DNA of 64,000 bases from Pseudomonas huaxiensis (GCF_003231275.1 NZ_QKVL01000006.1:203230-267229), one strand, 5' to 3'; counted from the stretch's first letter, positions 31,671-48,239 are shown. Notes: a model not told the origin generated them from the sequence alone. Translations and numbers: made by a program.

Positions 31671-33030
31671 GCCACTTTCCCTCACCCAGTTGATCGAGCC
31701 GCTGAAGGGGCGCCTGGTAGGCGCTGATGCGCGTTTCGACGGTGTCAGCATCGACAGCCGCAAGATCGACGCGGGGCAACTGTTCGTCGCGCTGGCGGGG
31801 CCGCGCTTCGACGGGCATGACTATCTGAATGAAGTCGCCGGCAGAGGTGCCGTCGCGGCGCTGGTCGAGCGAGAAGTTGCCGGCGCGAGCCTGCCGCAGT
31901 TGGTTGTGGCCGATACCCGCCTGGCGCTGGGCCAACTGGCTGCGCTGAACCGTCGTGCATTCAAGCAGCCTGTAGCCGCCATCACCGGCTCCAGCGGCAA
32001 GACCACGGTCAAGGAGATGCTTGCCAGCATCCTGCGTACTCGCGGCCCTGTCCTGGCGACCCGCGGCAACCTGAATAACGATCTCGGTGCGCCGCTGACC
32101 TTGCTCGAACTGGCGCCGGAACACACTGCCGCTGTGATCGAGCTTGGGGCTTCGCGTATCGGCGAAATCGCTTACACCGTGGGTCTGACCCGTCCGAGCG
32201 TAGCGTTGATCAACAACGCGGGCACTGCTCATGTCGGTGAGTTCGGTGGGCCGGAGAAGATTGTCGAAGCCAAGGGCGAGATTCTCGAAGGGCTTGGAGA
32301 GGGCGGAGTCGCGGTATTGAACCTCGACGACAAAGCCTTTGGCATATGGAAACGGCGCACAGGTAAACATGCGGTATTGAGTTTTGCGCTGACCAACCCT
32401 GCGGCCGATTTCCATGCCAGCGAGATCGGCAACGACGAGCGCGGTTGCCCGGCCTTTGTGCTGCACGGTCCGCAAGGCCGTGTGTCGATCCAGCTCAATC
32501 TGCTGGGGACTCACAACATCAGCAACGCACTCGCCGCTGCGGCAGCCGCTCATGCCTTCGGTCTGACGCTGGACGGTATCGCGCAGGGCTTGAACACGGT
32601 GCAGCCAGTCAAAGGGCGCACGGTGGTGCAGATGACCGACGCGGGTACCCGGGTCATCGATGACACTTACAACGCAAACCCCACCTCGATGTGCGCGGCC
32701 GTTGATATACTTGCCGGCTTTTCCGGTCGCACCGTCCTGGTGCTCGGGGATATCGGCGAGTTGGGCCAGTGGGCAGAAGAGGGCCATCGTCAGGTTGGGG
32801 AATACGCCAAAGACAAGGTTTCCGCGCTGTATGCCGTAGGTCCGATGATGGCCCACGCGGTCAAGGCGTTTGGCAAGGATGCCCGCCATTTCGCAAGTCA
32901 AGCTGACCTGATCGACGCCATTCGCGGCGAGCAGGCCACTAACACCACTATTTTGATCAAGGGTTCGCGCAGCGCTGCGATGGAGAACGTCGTGGCGGCT
33001 TTGTGCGGTTCCAGCGGGGAGAAACATTAA
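31663..33030 (+). CDS. murF: UDP-MurNAc-tripeptide:D-Ala-D-Ala ligase
   Basis: Mur ligase of 455 aa that adds D-Ala-D-Ala to complete the pentapeptide. The P-loop is [13 protein letters not shown] near residue 107. The frame is open upstream to 31504, but ATG 31663 with GGGAGG at 31651-31656 gives the family N-terminus [14 protein letters not shown] and overlaps the murE stop by eight bases. The stop shares one base with mraY (TAATG). Confidence 0.95.
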   Translation: MLEPLSLTQLIEPLKGRLVGADARFDGVSIDSRKIDAGQLFVALAGPRFDGHDYLNEVAGRGAVAALVEREVAGASLPQLVVADTRLALGQLAALNRRAFKQPVAAITGSSGKTTVKEMLASILRTRGPVLATRGNLNNDLGAPLTLLELAPEHTAAVIELGASRIGEIAYTVGLTRPSVALINNAGTAHVGEFGGPEKIVEAKGEILEGLGEGGVAVLNLDDKAFGIWKRRTGKHAVLSFALTNPAADFHASEIGNDERGCPAFVLHGPQGRVSIQLNLLGTHNISNALAAAAAAHAFGLTLDGIAQGLNTVQPVKGRTVVQMTDAGTRVIDDTYNANPTSMCAAVDILAGFSGRTVLVLGDIGELGQWAEEGHRQVGEYAKDKVSALYAVGPMMAHAVKAFGKDARHFASQADLIDAIRGEQATNTTILIKGSRSAAMENVVAALCGSSGEKH

Positions 33031-34112
33031 TGCTGCTGCTGTTGGCCGAGTACCTGCAACAGTTCTACAAAGGCTTCGCGGTCTTTCAGTACCTGTCCCT
33101 GCGCGGGATTCTGGGGGTACTGACTGCGCTGTCGCTGGCCCTTTGGCTGGGCCCGTGGATGATCCGCACTCTGCAGATCCGCCAGATCGGTCAGTCGGTC
33201 CGTAACGACGGTCCGCAATCGCACCTGTCCAAGTCCGGCACGCCGACCATGGGTGGCGCGCTGATTCTTTCCGCCATCGGCGTCAGCACGCTGCTCTGGG
33301 CTGACCTGAGCAACCGCTACGTCTGGGTCGTGCTGATCGTCACGCTGCTGTTCGGCGCCATCGGCTGGGTCGACGACTACCGCAAGGTCATCGAGAAGAA
33401 CTCCCGTGGCCTGCCGAGTCGCTGGAAGTATTTCTGGCAGTCGGTGTTCGGTCTCGGCGCCGCGATCTTCCTTTATATGACCGCACCGACCAGCGTGGAA
33501 ACCACCCTGATCGTGCCGATGCTCAAGGATGTCACCATCCCGCTGGGCGTCGGCTTCGTGGTCCTGACCTACTTCGTCATCGTCGGTTCGAGCAACGCGG
33601 TCAACCTGACTGACGGCCTCGACGGCCTGGCCATCCTGCCGACCGTACTGGTAGGCGGCGCCCTGGGTATCTTCTGCTACCTGTCGGGTAACGTGAAATT
33701 CGCCGAATACCTGCTGATTCCTTACGTGCCGGGCGCGGGCGAACTGATCGTATTCTGCGGCGCGCTGATCGGTGCCGGCCTCGGCTTCCTCTGGTTCAAC
33801 ACCTATCCGGCACAAGTCTTCATGGGTGACGTCGGCGCGCTGGCACTGGGTGCGGCGCTGGGCACCATCGCGGTAATCGTTCGCCAGGAAATCGTCCTGT
33901 TCATCATGGGCGGCGTGTTCGTCATGGAAACCCTGTCGGTCGTCATCCAGGTCGCTTCGTTCAAGCTGACCGGCAAGCGGGTGTTCCGCATGGCGCCGAT
34001 TCATCACCACTTTGAACTCAAGGGCTGGCCCGAGCCGCGTGTGATTGTCCGCTTCTGGATCATCACCGTGGTGCTGGTGCTGATTGGCCTTGCCACCCTG
34101 AAACTGAGGTAG
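33030..34112 (+). CDS. mraY: Phospho-N-acetylmuramoyl-pentapeptide-transferase
   Basis: Polytopic membrane enzyme of 360 aa that transfers phospho-MurNAc-pentapeptide to undecaprenyl phosphate, making lipid I. Typical segments are [38 protein letters not shown] and the histidine loop [16 protein letters not shown] at 33030 overlaps the murF stop by one base; the longer frame from 33003 is rejected. Confidence 0.96.
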   Translation: MLLLLAEYLQQFYKGFAVFQYLSLRGILGVLTALSLALWLGPWMIRTLQIRQIGQSVRNDGPQSHLSKSGTPTMGGALILSAIGVSTLLWADLSNRYVWVVLIVTLLFGAIGWVDDYRKVIEKNSRGLPSRWKYFWQSVFGLGAAIFLYMTAPTSVETTLIVPMLKDVTIPLGVGFVVLTYFVIVGSSNAVNLTDGLDGLAILPTVLVGGALGIFCYLSGNVKFAEYLLIPYVPGAGELIVFCGALIGAGLGFLWFNTYPAQVFMGDVGALALGAALGTIAVIVRQEIVLFIMGGVFVMETLSVVIQVASFKLTGKRVFRMAPIHHHFELKGWPEPRVIVRFWIITVVLVLIGLATLKLR

Positions 34113-34117
34113 AGCGC

Positions 34118-35464
34118 GTGTCACTGATCGCATCAGACCACTTCCGCATCGTTGTCGGCCTCGGCAAGAGCGGCATGTCCCTGGTTCGCTTCCTGGCGAA
34201 CCGGGGCGTTGCGTTTGCGGTGGCCGATACCCGGGAGAACCCACCGGAGCTGGCGACGCTGCGACGCGACTACCCACAGATCGAAGTGCGCTGTGGCGAG
34301 CTGGATGTGGACTTCCTTTGCCGCGCCGACGAACTCTACGTCAGTCCGGGCCTGGCGCTCGCTACACCTGCCTTGCAGCAGGCGGCCGCTCGCGGCGTGA
34401 AGCTGTCGGGTGATATCGAATTGTTTGCCCGCAATGCCAAGGCTCCGATCATTGCCATCAGTGGTTCCAACGCCAAGAGCACCGTGACCACCCTGGTCGG
34501 CGAGATGGCCGCTGCGGCGGGCAAACGTGTGGCAGTCGGCGGCAACCTCGGCACTCCCGCGCTGGACCTGCTCAGCGATGACGTCGAGCTGTACGTGATG
34601 GAGCTGTCGAGCTTCCAGCTGGAGACCACTGATCAGCTCAACGCTGAAGTGGCGACTGTGCTCAATGTCAGCGAAGACCATATGGATCGCTACAGCGGCC
34701 TGCCGGCTTATCACCTGGCCAAGCACCGGATTTTCCGTGGTGCGCGGCAAGTAGTGGTCAACCGTCAGGATGCCCTGAGCCGTCCGTTGCTGACTGAAGG
34801 CCAGCCGTGCTGGACCTTCGGCCTGAACAAACCCGACTTCAAGGCCTTCGGCCTGCGCGAAGAGGATGGCGAGAAGTACCTGGCGTTCGAGTTCCAGAAC
34901 CTCCTGCCGGTACGCGAGTTGAAGATCCGCGGTGCACACAACCAGTCCAATGCCCTGGCGGCGTTGGCACTGGGTCATGCGGTCGGCCTGCCATTCGACG
35001 CCATGCTGGAAAGCCTGCGCAATTTCGCTGGCCTCGCCCATCGTTGCCAGTGGATACGCGAGCGTAATGAGGTCAACTGGTACGACGATTCCAAAGCCAC
35101 CAACGTTGGCGCCGCTCTGGCTGCCATCGAAGGTCTGGGCGCCGATATCGACGGCAAGCTGGTACTGGTCGCTGGCGGAGATGGCAAGGGTGCCGATTTC
35201 TCTGGCCTGCGCGCGCCCGTTGCCGAGCATTGCCGCGCGGTGGTGCTGCTGGGTCGTGATGCCGAACGGCTGGCTGAAACGCTGGGCGACAGCGTGCCGC
35301 TGGTGCGGGTGAAGACACTCGATGAAGCGGTGCAGCAGTGTGCCGAACTGGCTCAACCGGGCGATGCGGTGTTGCTGTCGCCGGCCTGTGCCAGCCTCGA
35401 CATGTTCAAGAACTTTGAAGAGCGTGGGCGCCTGTTCGCCCAGGCCGTGGGAGGGCTGGCATGA
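34118..35464 (+). CDS. murD: UDP-MurNAc-L-Ala:D-Glu ligase
   Basis: Mur ligase of 448 aa that adds D-glutamate. The P-loop reads ISGSNAKSTVTTLV (GSNAKST), where many MurD proteins have GTNGKST; the Lys-Ser/Thr core is intact. The start is GTG at 34118, five bases after mraY. It overlaps ftsW by four bases (ATGA). Confidence 0.95.
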   Translation: MSLIASDHFRIVVGLGKSGMSLVRFLANRGVAFAVADTRENPPELATLRRDYPQIEVRCGELDVDFLCRADELYVSPGLALATPALQQAAARGVKLSGDIELFARNAKAPIIAISGSNAKSTVTTLVGEMAAAAGKRVAVGGNLGTPALDLLSDDVELYVMELSSFQLETTDQLNAEVATVLNVSEDHMDRYSGLPAYHLAKHRIFRGARQVVVNRQDALSRPLLTEGQPCWTFGLNKPDFKAFGLREEDGEKYLAFEFQNLLPVRELKIRGAHNQSNALAALALGHAVGLPFDAMLESLRNFAGLAHRCQWIRERNEVNWYDDSKATNVGAALAAIEGLGADIDGKLVLVAGGDGKGADFSGLRAPVAEHCRAVVLLGRDAERLAETLGDSVPLVRVKTLDEAVQQCAELAQPGDAVLLSPACASLDMFKNFEERGRLFAQAVGGLA

Positions 35465-36678
35465 TCTTCGGCGCCATCAAGCCCTACCCGTCGCCGCTGA
35501 TCAGCGGCCGTGGCATCGACCTGGACTTCCCGTTCCTGGTCGGTTGCCTGGCATTGCTCGGGCTGGGCCTGGTGATGATCACCTCGGCGTCCTCGGAAGT
35601 GGCTGCGGCGCAGTCGGGTAACCCGCTGTATCACATGATTCGCCACCTGGTGTACGTGACCCTCGGGCTGGGCGCATGCATCGTCACCATGATGGTGCCG
35701 ATCTCGACCTGGCAGCGCATGGGCTACCTGATGCTGATCGGTGCCTTCGGCTTGCTGATACTGGTGCTGGTCCCTGGTATCGGTCGCGAAGTTAACGGTT
35801 CCTGGCGCTGGATCGGCTTCAGCTTCTTCAACGTGCAGCCATCGGAAATCGCCAAGGTCTTCGTCGTCATCTATCTCGCGGGCTATCTGGTGCGTCGGCA
35901 GCAGGAAGTACGCGAAAGCTGGATGGGCTTCTTCAAGCCTTTCATCGTGCTGCTGCCGATGGCGGGCCTGCTGCTCATGGAGCCGGACTTCGGCGCCACC
36001 GTGGTGATGATGGGCTCGGCCGCGGCCATGCTGTTCCTCGGCGGCGTCGGTCTGTTCCGCTTCGGCCTGATGGTGGCGCTGGCAGTGGGTGCGGTGTTCG
36101 TCCTGGTTCAGGCGCAGCCCTACCGGATGGCCCGTCTGACAACCTTCACCGACCCGTGGGCGGACCAGTTCGGTTCCGGCTATCAGTTGACCCAGGCGTT
36201 GATCGCCTTCGGCCGCGGCGAGTGGTTCGGCGTCGGTCTGGGTAACAGCGTGCAGAAGCAGTTCTACCTGCCGGAAGCACATACCGACTTCGTGTTCTCG
36301 GTGCTGGCCGAGGAGCTGGGCGTAGTGGGCTCGCTGGCGACGCTGGCGCTGTTCGTCTTCGTCACTGTCCGCGCCTTGTACATCGGTCTCTGGGCCGAGA
36401 AAGCCAAGCAATTCTTCGCCGCCTACGTGGCGTTCGGGCTGGCGTTCCTGTGGATCGGCCAGTTCCTCATCAATATCGGTGTGAACATCGGCCTGCTGCC
36501 AACCAAAGGCTTGACCCTGCCTTTCCTCAGTTACGGGGGCAGTTCGCTGGTCATCTGCTGTGCCTGTGTGGGGTTGCTGCTGCGTATCGAATGGGAGAGC
36601 CGCACGCACCTTGGCAGCGAGGAACACGAGTTCGACGAAGACGACTTTGCCGAGGAGCCGAATCATCATGGCCGCTGA
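35461..36678 (+). CDS. ftsW: Septal peptidoglycan polymerase FtsW
   Basis: SEDS-family glycosyltransferase of 405 aa that polymerises lipid II at the septum with FtsI. About ten membrane segments are seen. PGIGREVNGSWRWIGFSFFNVQPSEIAK is the classical SEDS signature region (residues about 103-130), and GLTLPFLSYGGSSLV lies near the C-terminus. The acidic tail overlaps murG by 11 bases. Confidence 0.95.
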   Translation: MIFGAIKPYPSPLISGRGIDLDFPFLVGCLALLGLGLVMITSASSEVAAAQSGNPLYHMIRHLVYVTLGLGACIVTMMVPISTWQRMGYLMLIGAFGLLILVLVPGIGREVNGSWRWIGFSFFNVQPSEIAKVFVVIYLAGYLVRRQQEVRESWMGFFKPFIVLLPMAGLLLMEPDFGATVVMMGSAAAMLFLGGVGLFRFGLMVALAVGAVFVLVQAQPYRMARLTTFTDPWADQFGSGYQLTQALIAFGRGEWFGVGLGNSVQKQFYLPEAHTDFVFSVLAEELGVVGSLATLALFVFVTVRALYIGLWAEKAKQFFAAYVAFGLAFLWIGQFLINIGVNIGLLPTKGLTLPFLSYGGSSLVICCACVGLLLRIEWESRTHLGSEEHEFDEDDFAEEPNHHGR

Positions 36679-37739
36679 CGGCAAGAACGTATTGATCATG
36701 GCCGGCGGAACCGGCGGCCATGTGTTCCCGGCACTCGCCTGTGCCCGGGAATTCCAGGCGCGCGGCTTTACCGTGCACTGGCTGGGAACGCCACGCGGCA
36801 TCGAAAACGAACTGGTGCCGCAGGCTGGCCTGCAGTTGCACCTGATCAACGTCACCGGCCTGCGCGGCAAGGGCAAGCTGTCGCTGCTCAAGGCGCCGTT
36901 CACCCTGATCAAGGCCGTGCTGCAGGCTCGCCGGATCATCCGCCAGCTCAAGCCGGTCTGTGTGGTCGGCTTCGGCGGTTACGTGACTGGCCCCGGCGGC
37001 GTTGCCGCGAGGCTGGCGGGCGTGCCCGTGGTGATCCACGAGCAGAACGCCCGTGCTGGCACCGCCAACCGGCTGCTGGTGCCGCTGGCCGGCCGTGTCT
37101 GTGAAGCGTTCCCGAACACTTTCGACGCTAGCGAAAAACGTCGTACCACCGGTAACCCGGTGCGCAGTGAGCTGTTTCTGGAACCCGTGCGCGAAGCCCT
37201 GCCGGGACGCCGTGCGCGGCTGCTGGTACTGGGCGGAAGCCTCGGTGCCGAGCCGTTGAACAAGCTGTTGCCCCAGGCCCTGGCGCTGGTGCCGGAGGCC
37301 ATTCGTCCCGAGGTGTTCCATCAGGCCGGGAAGAATCACGACCAGATCACCGCCGAGCGTTATCGCGAAGCCGGGATCGAGGCTCAGGTAGAGCCGTTTA
37401 TCAAGGATATGGCCCAAGCCTATGGCTGGGCCGACCTGGTGGTGTGCCGTGCCGGCGCGCTGACCGTCAGTGAGCTGGCGGCGGCTGGCCTGCCTTCGAT
37501 GCTGGTGCCCTTGCCCCATGCGATCGACGACCACCAGACCCACAACGCCCATTATCTGGCCCGCGAAGGTGCTGCCTTCCTGATGCCACAAGCGACAACT
37601 GGCGCAGCGCAGCTCGCTGAACGCCTGAACGAGGTACTGATGCAACCGGAAAAACTCGACACCATGGCCGCCACCGCGCGCCGCCTGGCCAAACCTGCTG
37701 CTACCCGCACCGTGGTCGACATCTGCCTGGAGGTGGCCC

Positions 37740-37747
<8 letters not shown>
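36668..37747 (+). CDS. murG: UDP-GlcNAc:lipid I GlcNAc transferase
   Basis: Peripheral membrane GT28 glycosyltransferase of 359 aa that makes lipid II. The first glycine loop is [14 protein letters not shown] and the second is [27 protein letters not shown] also marks the family. The frame is open upstream to 36560, but the ATG at 36668 gives the conserved N-terminus. It overlaps ftsW by 11 and murC by eight bases. Confidence 0.96.
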
Positions 37748-40147
<2,400 letters not shown>

Positions 40148-40151
40148 GCCC

Positions 40152-41018
40152 ATGCAAGGCGCGATGGTACGTCATCAGCAACCCGCTCCCGGCCGCAAGC
40201 CGGTGCCGCGTGGTGCCAGCCGGATGGTGGCGAAAGAGCCGCTGTCGGCGCGCCTGCCCAAGCCTGGCTTCAGTGTTTTCAAGCGACTGCTGTGGCCGAT
40301 TCTTCTGGTGGCCGCAGGCTTTGGCGCCTATGAAGGCGCGCAGCGGTTGATGCCGTATGCCGACCGGCCGATCACCAAGATCGCCGTGCAGGGCGACCTC
40401 AGCTACATCAGCCAGCAGGCGGTGCAGCAGCGGATCGCGCCTTACGTCGCGGCGAGCTTCTTCACCGTCGACCTGGCGAGCATGCGCGCCGAACTGGAGC
40501 AGATGCCCTGGATCGCCCATGCAGAAGTACGCCGTGTATGGCCAGACGAAGTGGTGATCCGTCTCGAGGAGCAGTTGCCGGTGGCGCGCTGGGGTGATGA
40601 TGCCTTGCTCAACAATCAGGGCCAGGCCTTCACGCCGCGCGAGCTGGCCAACTATGAGCACCTGCCGCAGCTGTTCGGGCCGCAGCGGGCTCAGCAACAA
40701 GTGATGCAGCAATATCAGGTACTGAACCAGATGCTGCGTCCCCTGGGCTTTTCGATCGCACGTCTGGAACTGCGCGAGCGTGGCAGCTGGTTCCTGACCA
40801 CCGGCGCCGGAAGCGCCGGGCCGGGTATCGAACTGCTGCTGGGGCGTGACCATCTGGTGGAAAAGATGCGCCGCTTCATTGCCATTTATAACAAGACGCT
40901 CAAAGAACAGATCACGAACATCGCCCGCATCGATCTGCGTTACGCCAATGGCCTCGCCGTTGGCTGGCGGGAACCGATTGCACCGCCCGCGGCCCAATCC
41001 GCCGTGGCGAAGAATTAG
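40152..41018 (+). CDS. ftsQ: Cell division protein FtsQ
   Basis: Bitopic division protein of 288 aa. A basic cytoplasmic tail is followed by one membrane helix (about residues 48-66), a POTRA domain (about 72-143, [19 protein letters not shown]) and the FtsQ beta domain. It recruits FtsL and FtsB. The upstream frame from 40077 is rejected because it overlaps ddlB deeply; ATG 40152 is used. It is followed at 14 bases by ftsA with AGAGAGGCAGG as ribosome site. Confidence 0.93.
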   Translation: MQGAMVRHQQPAPGRKPVPRGASRMVAKEPLSARLPKPGFSVFKRLLWPILLVAAGFGAYEGAQRLMPYADRPITKIAVQGDLSYISQQAVQQRIAPYVAASFFTVDLASMRAELEQMPWIAHAEVRRVWPDEVVIRLEEQLPVARWGDDALLNNQGQAFTPRELANYEHLPQLFGPQRAQQQVMQQYQVLNQMLRPLGFSIARLELRERGSWFLTTGAGSAGPGIELLLGRDHLVEKMRRFIAIYNKTLKEQITNIARIDLRYANGLAVGWREPIAPPAAQSAVAKN

Positions 41019-41032
41019 AGAGAGGCAGGACC

Positions 41033-42286
41033 ATGGCAAACGCGCATAGCGGCAAAATGATCGTCGGGCTGGATATCGGCACGTCCAAGGTGGTTGCACT
41101 GGTGGGCGAAGTCGCTGCCGACGGCACACTGGAAATCGTCGGTATCGGCACCCACCCGTCGCGCGGGTTGAAGAAAGGCGTGGTGGTCAACATCGAGTCC
41201 ACCGTGCAATCGATCCAGCGCGCCGTCGAAGAGGCCCAGTTGATGGCCGGCTGCCGCATCCACTCGGCATTCGTCGGTGTGGCCGGCAACCACATCCGCA
41301 GCCTGAACTCCCACGGTATCGTCGCGATCCGCGACCGTGAAGTCAGCGCTGCGGACCTCGAGCGGGTACTGGATGCCGCCCAGGCCGTTGCCATTCCTGC
41401 TGACCAGCGCGTGCTGCACACCCTGCCGCAGGACTACGTCATCGATAACCAGGAAGGCGTGCGCGAGCCACTGGGCATGTCCGGCGTTCGTCTGGAAGCC
41501 AAGGTGCACGTCGTGACCTGCGCCGTGAATGCCGCGCAGAACATCGAGAAGTGCGTGCGCCGCTGCGGTCTGGAAATCGACGACATCATTCTTGAGCAGC
41601 TGGCGTCGGCCTATTCCGTCCTGACCGATGACGAGAAAGAGCTGGGCGTGTGCCTGGTGGACATCGGTGGCGGTACCACCGACATCGCGATCTTCACCGA
41701 AGGTGCAATCCGCCACACCGCGGTGATCCCGATCGCTGGCGATCAGGTGACCAACGACATCGCCATGGCGCTGCGTACACCGACCCAGTACGCCGAAGAA
41801 ATCAAGATCCGCTACGCCTGCGCCCTGGCCAAGCTGGCGGGTGCCGGCGAGACCATCAAGGTGCCAAGCGTGGGCGACCGCCCGCCGCGCGAACTGTCGC
41901 GCCAGGCCTTGGCCGAAGTGGTCGAGCCGCGTTACGACGAACTGTTCACCCTGATCCAGGCCGAGCTGCGTCGCAGCGGCTACGAGGATCTGGTTCCGGC
42001 TGGCATCGTGCTGACCGGTGGCACTTCGAAGATGGAAGGCGCGGTCGAGCTGGCCGAGGAAATCTTCCACATGCCAGTACGCCTGGGCGTGCCGCACAGC
42101 GTTCGCGGCCTGAGTGATGTAGTCCGCAACCCGATTTACTCCACTGGTGTGGGTCTGCTGACCTACGGCCTGCTGAAGCAGTCCGATGGCGTGCCCGTGC
42201 CAGGTATTAGAAACGACAGCTATGGCGATGAACCAAAGGCTCCTGTGCTTGAGCGTTTCAAGCGTTGGGTCCAGGGCAACTTTTAA
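41033..42286 (+). CDS. ftsA: Cell division protein FtsA
   Basis: Actin-like ATPase of 417 aa that tethers FtsZ to the membrane. The phosphate-1 loop is GLDIGTSKVVALVG, and VDIGGGTTDIAIF is the phosphate-2 motif. The C-terminal amphipathic helix (APVLERFKRWVQGNF) binds the membrane. The stop is 57 bases before ftsZ. Confidence 0.96.
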   Translation: MANAHSGKMIVGLDIGTSKVVALVGEVAADGTLEIVGIGTHPSRGLKKGVVVNIESTVQSIQRAVEEAQLMAGCRIHSAFVGVAGNHIRSLNSHGIVAIRDREVSAADLERVLDAAQAVAIPADQRVLHTLPQDYVIDNQEGVREPLGMSGVRLEAKVHVVTCAVNAAQNIEKCVRRCGLEIDDIILEQLASAYSVLTDDEKELGVCLVDIGGGTTDIAIFTEGAIRHTAVIPIAGDQVTNDIAMALRTPTQYAEEIKIRYACALAKLAGAGETIKVPSVGDRPPRELSRQALAEVVEPRYDELFTLIQAELRRSGYEDLVPAGIVLTGGTSKMEGAVELAEEIFHMPVRLGVPHSVRGLSDVVRNPIYSTGVGLLTYGLLKQSDGVPVPGIRNDSYGDEPKAPVLERFKRWVQGNF

Positions 42287-42343
42287 GTTTCAAAGCAGTA
42301 GTGGTAGGCGCAAAAACTAGAGAAAAATGAAAGGAGAGGGAAA

Positions 42344-43540
42344 ATGTTCGAGCTCGTAGACAACGTCCCGCAAAGTCCGGTCATCAAAGTGATCGGCGTC
42401 GGTGGCGGCGGTGGCAACGCCGTCAATCACATGGTGAAGAGCAACATCGAAGGCGTCGAATTCATCTGCGCCAACACCGATGCTCAAGCGCTGAAAAACA
42501 TCGGCGCACGTACCATCCTGCAACTGGGTACCGGTGTGACCAAGGGTCTGGGTGCTGGCGCCAATCCGGAAGTCGGCCGTCAGGCGGCTCTGGAAGACCG
42601 TGAGCGCATCGCCGAAGTGCTGCAGGGCACCAACATGGTGTTCATCACCACTGGCATGGGCGGCGGTACCGGTACCGGTGCTGCGCCGATCATCGCCGAA
42701 GTGGCCAAGGAAATGGGCATCCTCACCGTTGCGGTGGTGACCCGTCCGTTCCCGTTCGAAGGTCGCAAGCGCATGCAGATCGCCGATGAGGGCATCCGCG
42801 CGCTGGCTGAGAGCGTTGACTCGCTGATCACCATCCCGAACGAGAAGCTGCTGACCATCCTGGGCAAGGACGCGAGCCTGCTGTCCGCGTTCGCCAAGGC
42901 TGACGACGTGCTGGCGGGTGCCGTTCGCGGTATCTCCGACATCATCAAGCGTCCGGGCATGATCAACGTCGACTTCGCTGACGTGCGTACCGTGATGAGC
43001 GAAATGGGCATGGCAATGATGGGTACCGGCTGCGCCAGCGGTCCGAACCGTGCTCGTGAAGCCACTGAAGCGGCCATTCGCAACCCGCTGCTGGAAGACG
43101 TCAACCTGCAGGGCGCGCGTGGCATCCTGGTGAACATCACCGCCGGTCCTGACCTGTCGCTGGGTGAGTACTCCGACGTGGGTAGCATCATCGAGGCGTT
43201 CGCGTCCGATCACGCCATGGTCAAGGTCGGTACCGTAATCGACCCGGACATGCGCGACGAGCTGCATGTGACCGTCGTGGCCACCGGCCTGGGTGCAAAA
43301 ATCGAGAAGCCTGTGAAGGTCATCGACAACACCCTGCAATCCGCCGCAGCCCAGGCTTCCACCCCGGCTCCAGCGCCTGTGCGCCACGAGCAACCGGCAG
43401 TGAACTACCGCGACCTGGAGCGTCCTACCGTGATGCGCAACCAGACGCACGCCGGTGCTGCAGCGGCTGCCAAGCTCAATCCGCAAGACGACCTGGATTA
43501 CCTGGACATCCCGGCTTTCCTGCGTCGCCAGGCCGATTAA
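42344..43540 (+). CDS. ftsZ: Cell division protein FtsZ
   Basis: Tubulin-like GTPase of 398 aa that forms the Z-ring. The GTP signature GGGTGTG is at residues 106-112. A variable linker from about residue 320 contains a run of proline and alanine. The conserved C-terminal peptide DYLDIPAFLRRQAD docks on FtsA and ZipA. A strong ribosome site (AAAGGAGAGGG) precedes the ATG. No terminator is visible before lpxC. Confidence 0.98.
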   Translation: MFELVDNVPQSPVIKVIGVGGGGGNAVNHMVKSNIEGVEFICANTDAQALKNIGARTILQLGTGVTKGLGAGANPEVGRQAALEDRERIAEVLQGTNMVFITTGMGGGTGTGAAPIIAEVAKEMGILTVAVVTRPFPFEGRKRMQIADEGIRALAESVDSLITIPNEKLLTILGKDASLLSAFAKADDVLAGAVRGISDIIKRPGMINVDFADVRTVMSEMGMAMMGTGCASGPNRAREATEAAIRNPLLEDVNLQGARGILVNITAGPDLSLGEYSDVGSIIEAFASDHAMVKVGTVIDPDMRDELHVTVVATGLGAKIEKPVKVIDNTLQSAAAQASTPAPAPVRHEQPAVNYRDLERPTVMRNQTHAGAAAAAKLNPQDDLDYLDIPAFLRRQAD

Positions 43541-43571
43541 TGAAATTTATCAGGGGTATTAGGGTGATTGG

Positions 43572-43600
43572 TGTTCAGCAAAGGCCGGGTCTGCTATTAT
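43572..43600 (+). promoter_or_regulatory. Candidate extended -10 promoter of lpxC
   Basis: TGTTCA (43572-43577), 17 bases, TATTAT (43595-43600), with the TGN extension TGC directly before the -10 box. It lies about 50 bases before lpxC. The -35 box is weak. Confidence 0.5.
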
Positions 43601-43616
43601 CCCCAGCCTTTGTTGA

Positions 43617-44564
<948 letters not shown>

Positions 44565-44587
44565 GTTCGAACTCTCTCTCTAGTTTG

Positions 44588-44614
44588 AAGGCCACCTCCG
44601 GGTGGCCTTTTTTA
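44588..44614. terminator. Terminator at the lpxC / dciA convergent junction
   Basis: AAGGCCACC (44588-44596) pairs with GGTGGCCTT (44601-44609) around TCCG, followed by TTTTT. It serves lpxC and perhaps the convergent dciA. Confidence 0.9.
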
Positions 44615-44625
44615 TTGCGCGGGAT

Positions 44626-45096
44626 TCACTCGGTCGGCGGATTCTTGTTGCCCTTGCCATGGCTGGCCAGGCGCTCCAGCGCCGCACGAAGGTTCGGGTC
44701 GCTGATACCTTCCGCCGTCGCCTGGATGTTCTCCGCCGACTTGCTCGAAATATCCATTACATGACCGCCGGGGCGCGGGCTGCTGGCGGTCGGCTGGACC
44801 TTGAACTGGATGCGGCTGAGGCTGACGAACACGTCGAGTTGTTGCAGGGCGCGTTGCAGGCGTTTCTGCTGGTAGCGCAGGCGCGTTGCCCAGTGGCCAT
44901 CGGTGACCACCAGCAACAATGTACCCTCGCGCCACGAAGCGACATGACAGTGCTCGCGGGCTGCGGGCTGCAACTGGCTTTCTACCAGACGCTGCAATTG
45001 CGCCAGACGCTGTGCATGGCTGAACAATGCCTTGAGGGGACGGGCTTCGCGCAGGAGTACGGCGGGGGCGCGAGCGGGAGAGGGGCGGTAGGCCAT
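44626..45096 (-). CDS. dciA: DciA-type helicase-loading factor (DUF721)
   Basis: DUF721 protein of 156 aa. In bacteria without DnaC, DciA helps load the replicative helicase DnaB. The conserved core is seen as VASWREGTLLLVVTDGHWATRLRYQ. The C-terminal part is low-complexity and likely disordered. The name follows DUF721 family work; direct evidence in this organism is lacking. Confidence 0.85.
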   Translation of the reverse strand: MAYRPSPARAPAVLLREARPLKALFSHAQRLAQLQRLVESQLQPAAREHCHVASWREGTLLLVVTDGHWATRLRYQQKRLQRALQQLDVFVSLSRIQFKVQPTASSPRPGGHVMDISSKSAENIQATAEGISDPNLRAALERLASHGKGNKNPPTE

Positions 45097-45377
45097 GAAG
45101 ACACCTGCAATGACAGTGCTGGCAATCTTATCAGATCCCTCGTCGCACGCCGGACGGATGCGATTGGCCGCAATCTTGCGGCTGACGGGTTGAAGTTGGC
45201 GAAAAAGCCCTTATTGTAAAAAAGCCCCGTCAAAGCGCTGTGCCAGCATCGTGGAACTCCACCACTTTCCTCACCATCGTTTCCGGGTAGAATGCTCGTT
45301 CGCATGCGGCCAATAAGGGCTGCACGGGCGACTCACGGGGCCGCCCTCCATCCCTATGTGTGGAAGATCCTGCCGAT
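45097..45377. other. 281-base gap between dciA and secA
   Basis: No coding frame is convincing. TAGAAT at 45288-45293, 17 bases after a poor -35 box CTTTCC, may be the secA -10 box. AGCCCTTATTG (45206-45216) recurs as its exact reverse complement at 45311-45321, a wide inverted repeat. In other pseudomonads I remember an M23 peptidase gene in this position; none is present here. Confidence 0.5.
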
Positions 45378-48113
<2,736 letters not shown>

Positions 48114-48150
48114 TCTGACCCGCCAGTGTCACGCTGAAACATGAGCACCG

Positions 48151-48184
48151 CGCCGCGACAGGCTTGACCCGTCGCGGCGTTGTT
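48151..48184 (+). terminator. Probable terminator after secA
   Basis: CGCCGCGAC (48151-48159) pairs with GTCGCGGCG (48171-48179) around an 11-base loop, followed by TTGTTCT. The T-run is short, so strength is uncertain. Confidence 0.6.
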
Positions 48185-48239
48185 CTATCTCAAGCGCCGT
48201 CGATCAAAGGCGGCATCTCAATGTTCTAGGAGCGCTTTC

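Noticed and set aside
35461..36678. FtsW could be RodA
   Set aside because: It lies between murD and murG in the dcw cluster and has the acidic C-terminal tail; RodA normally pairs with mrdA/PBP2.
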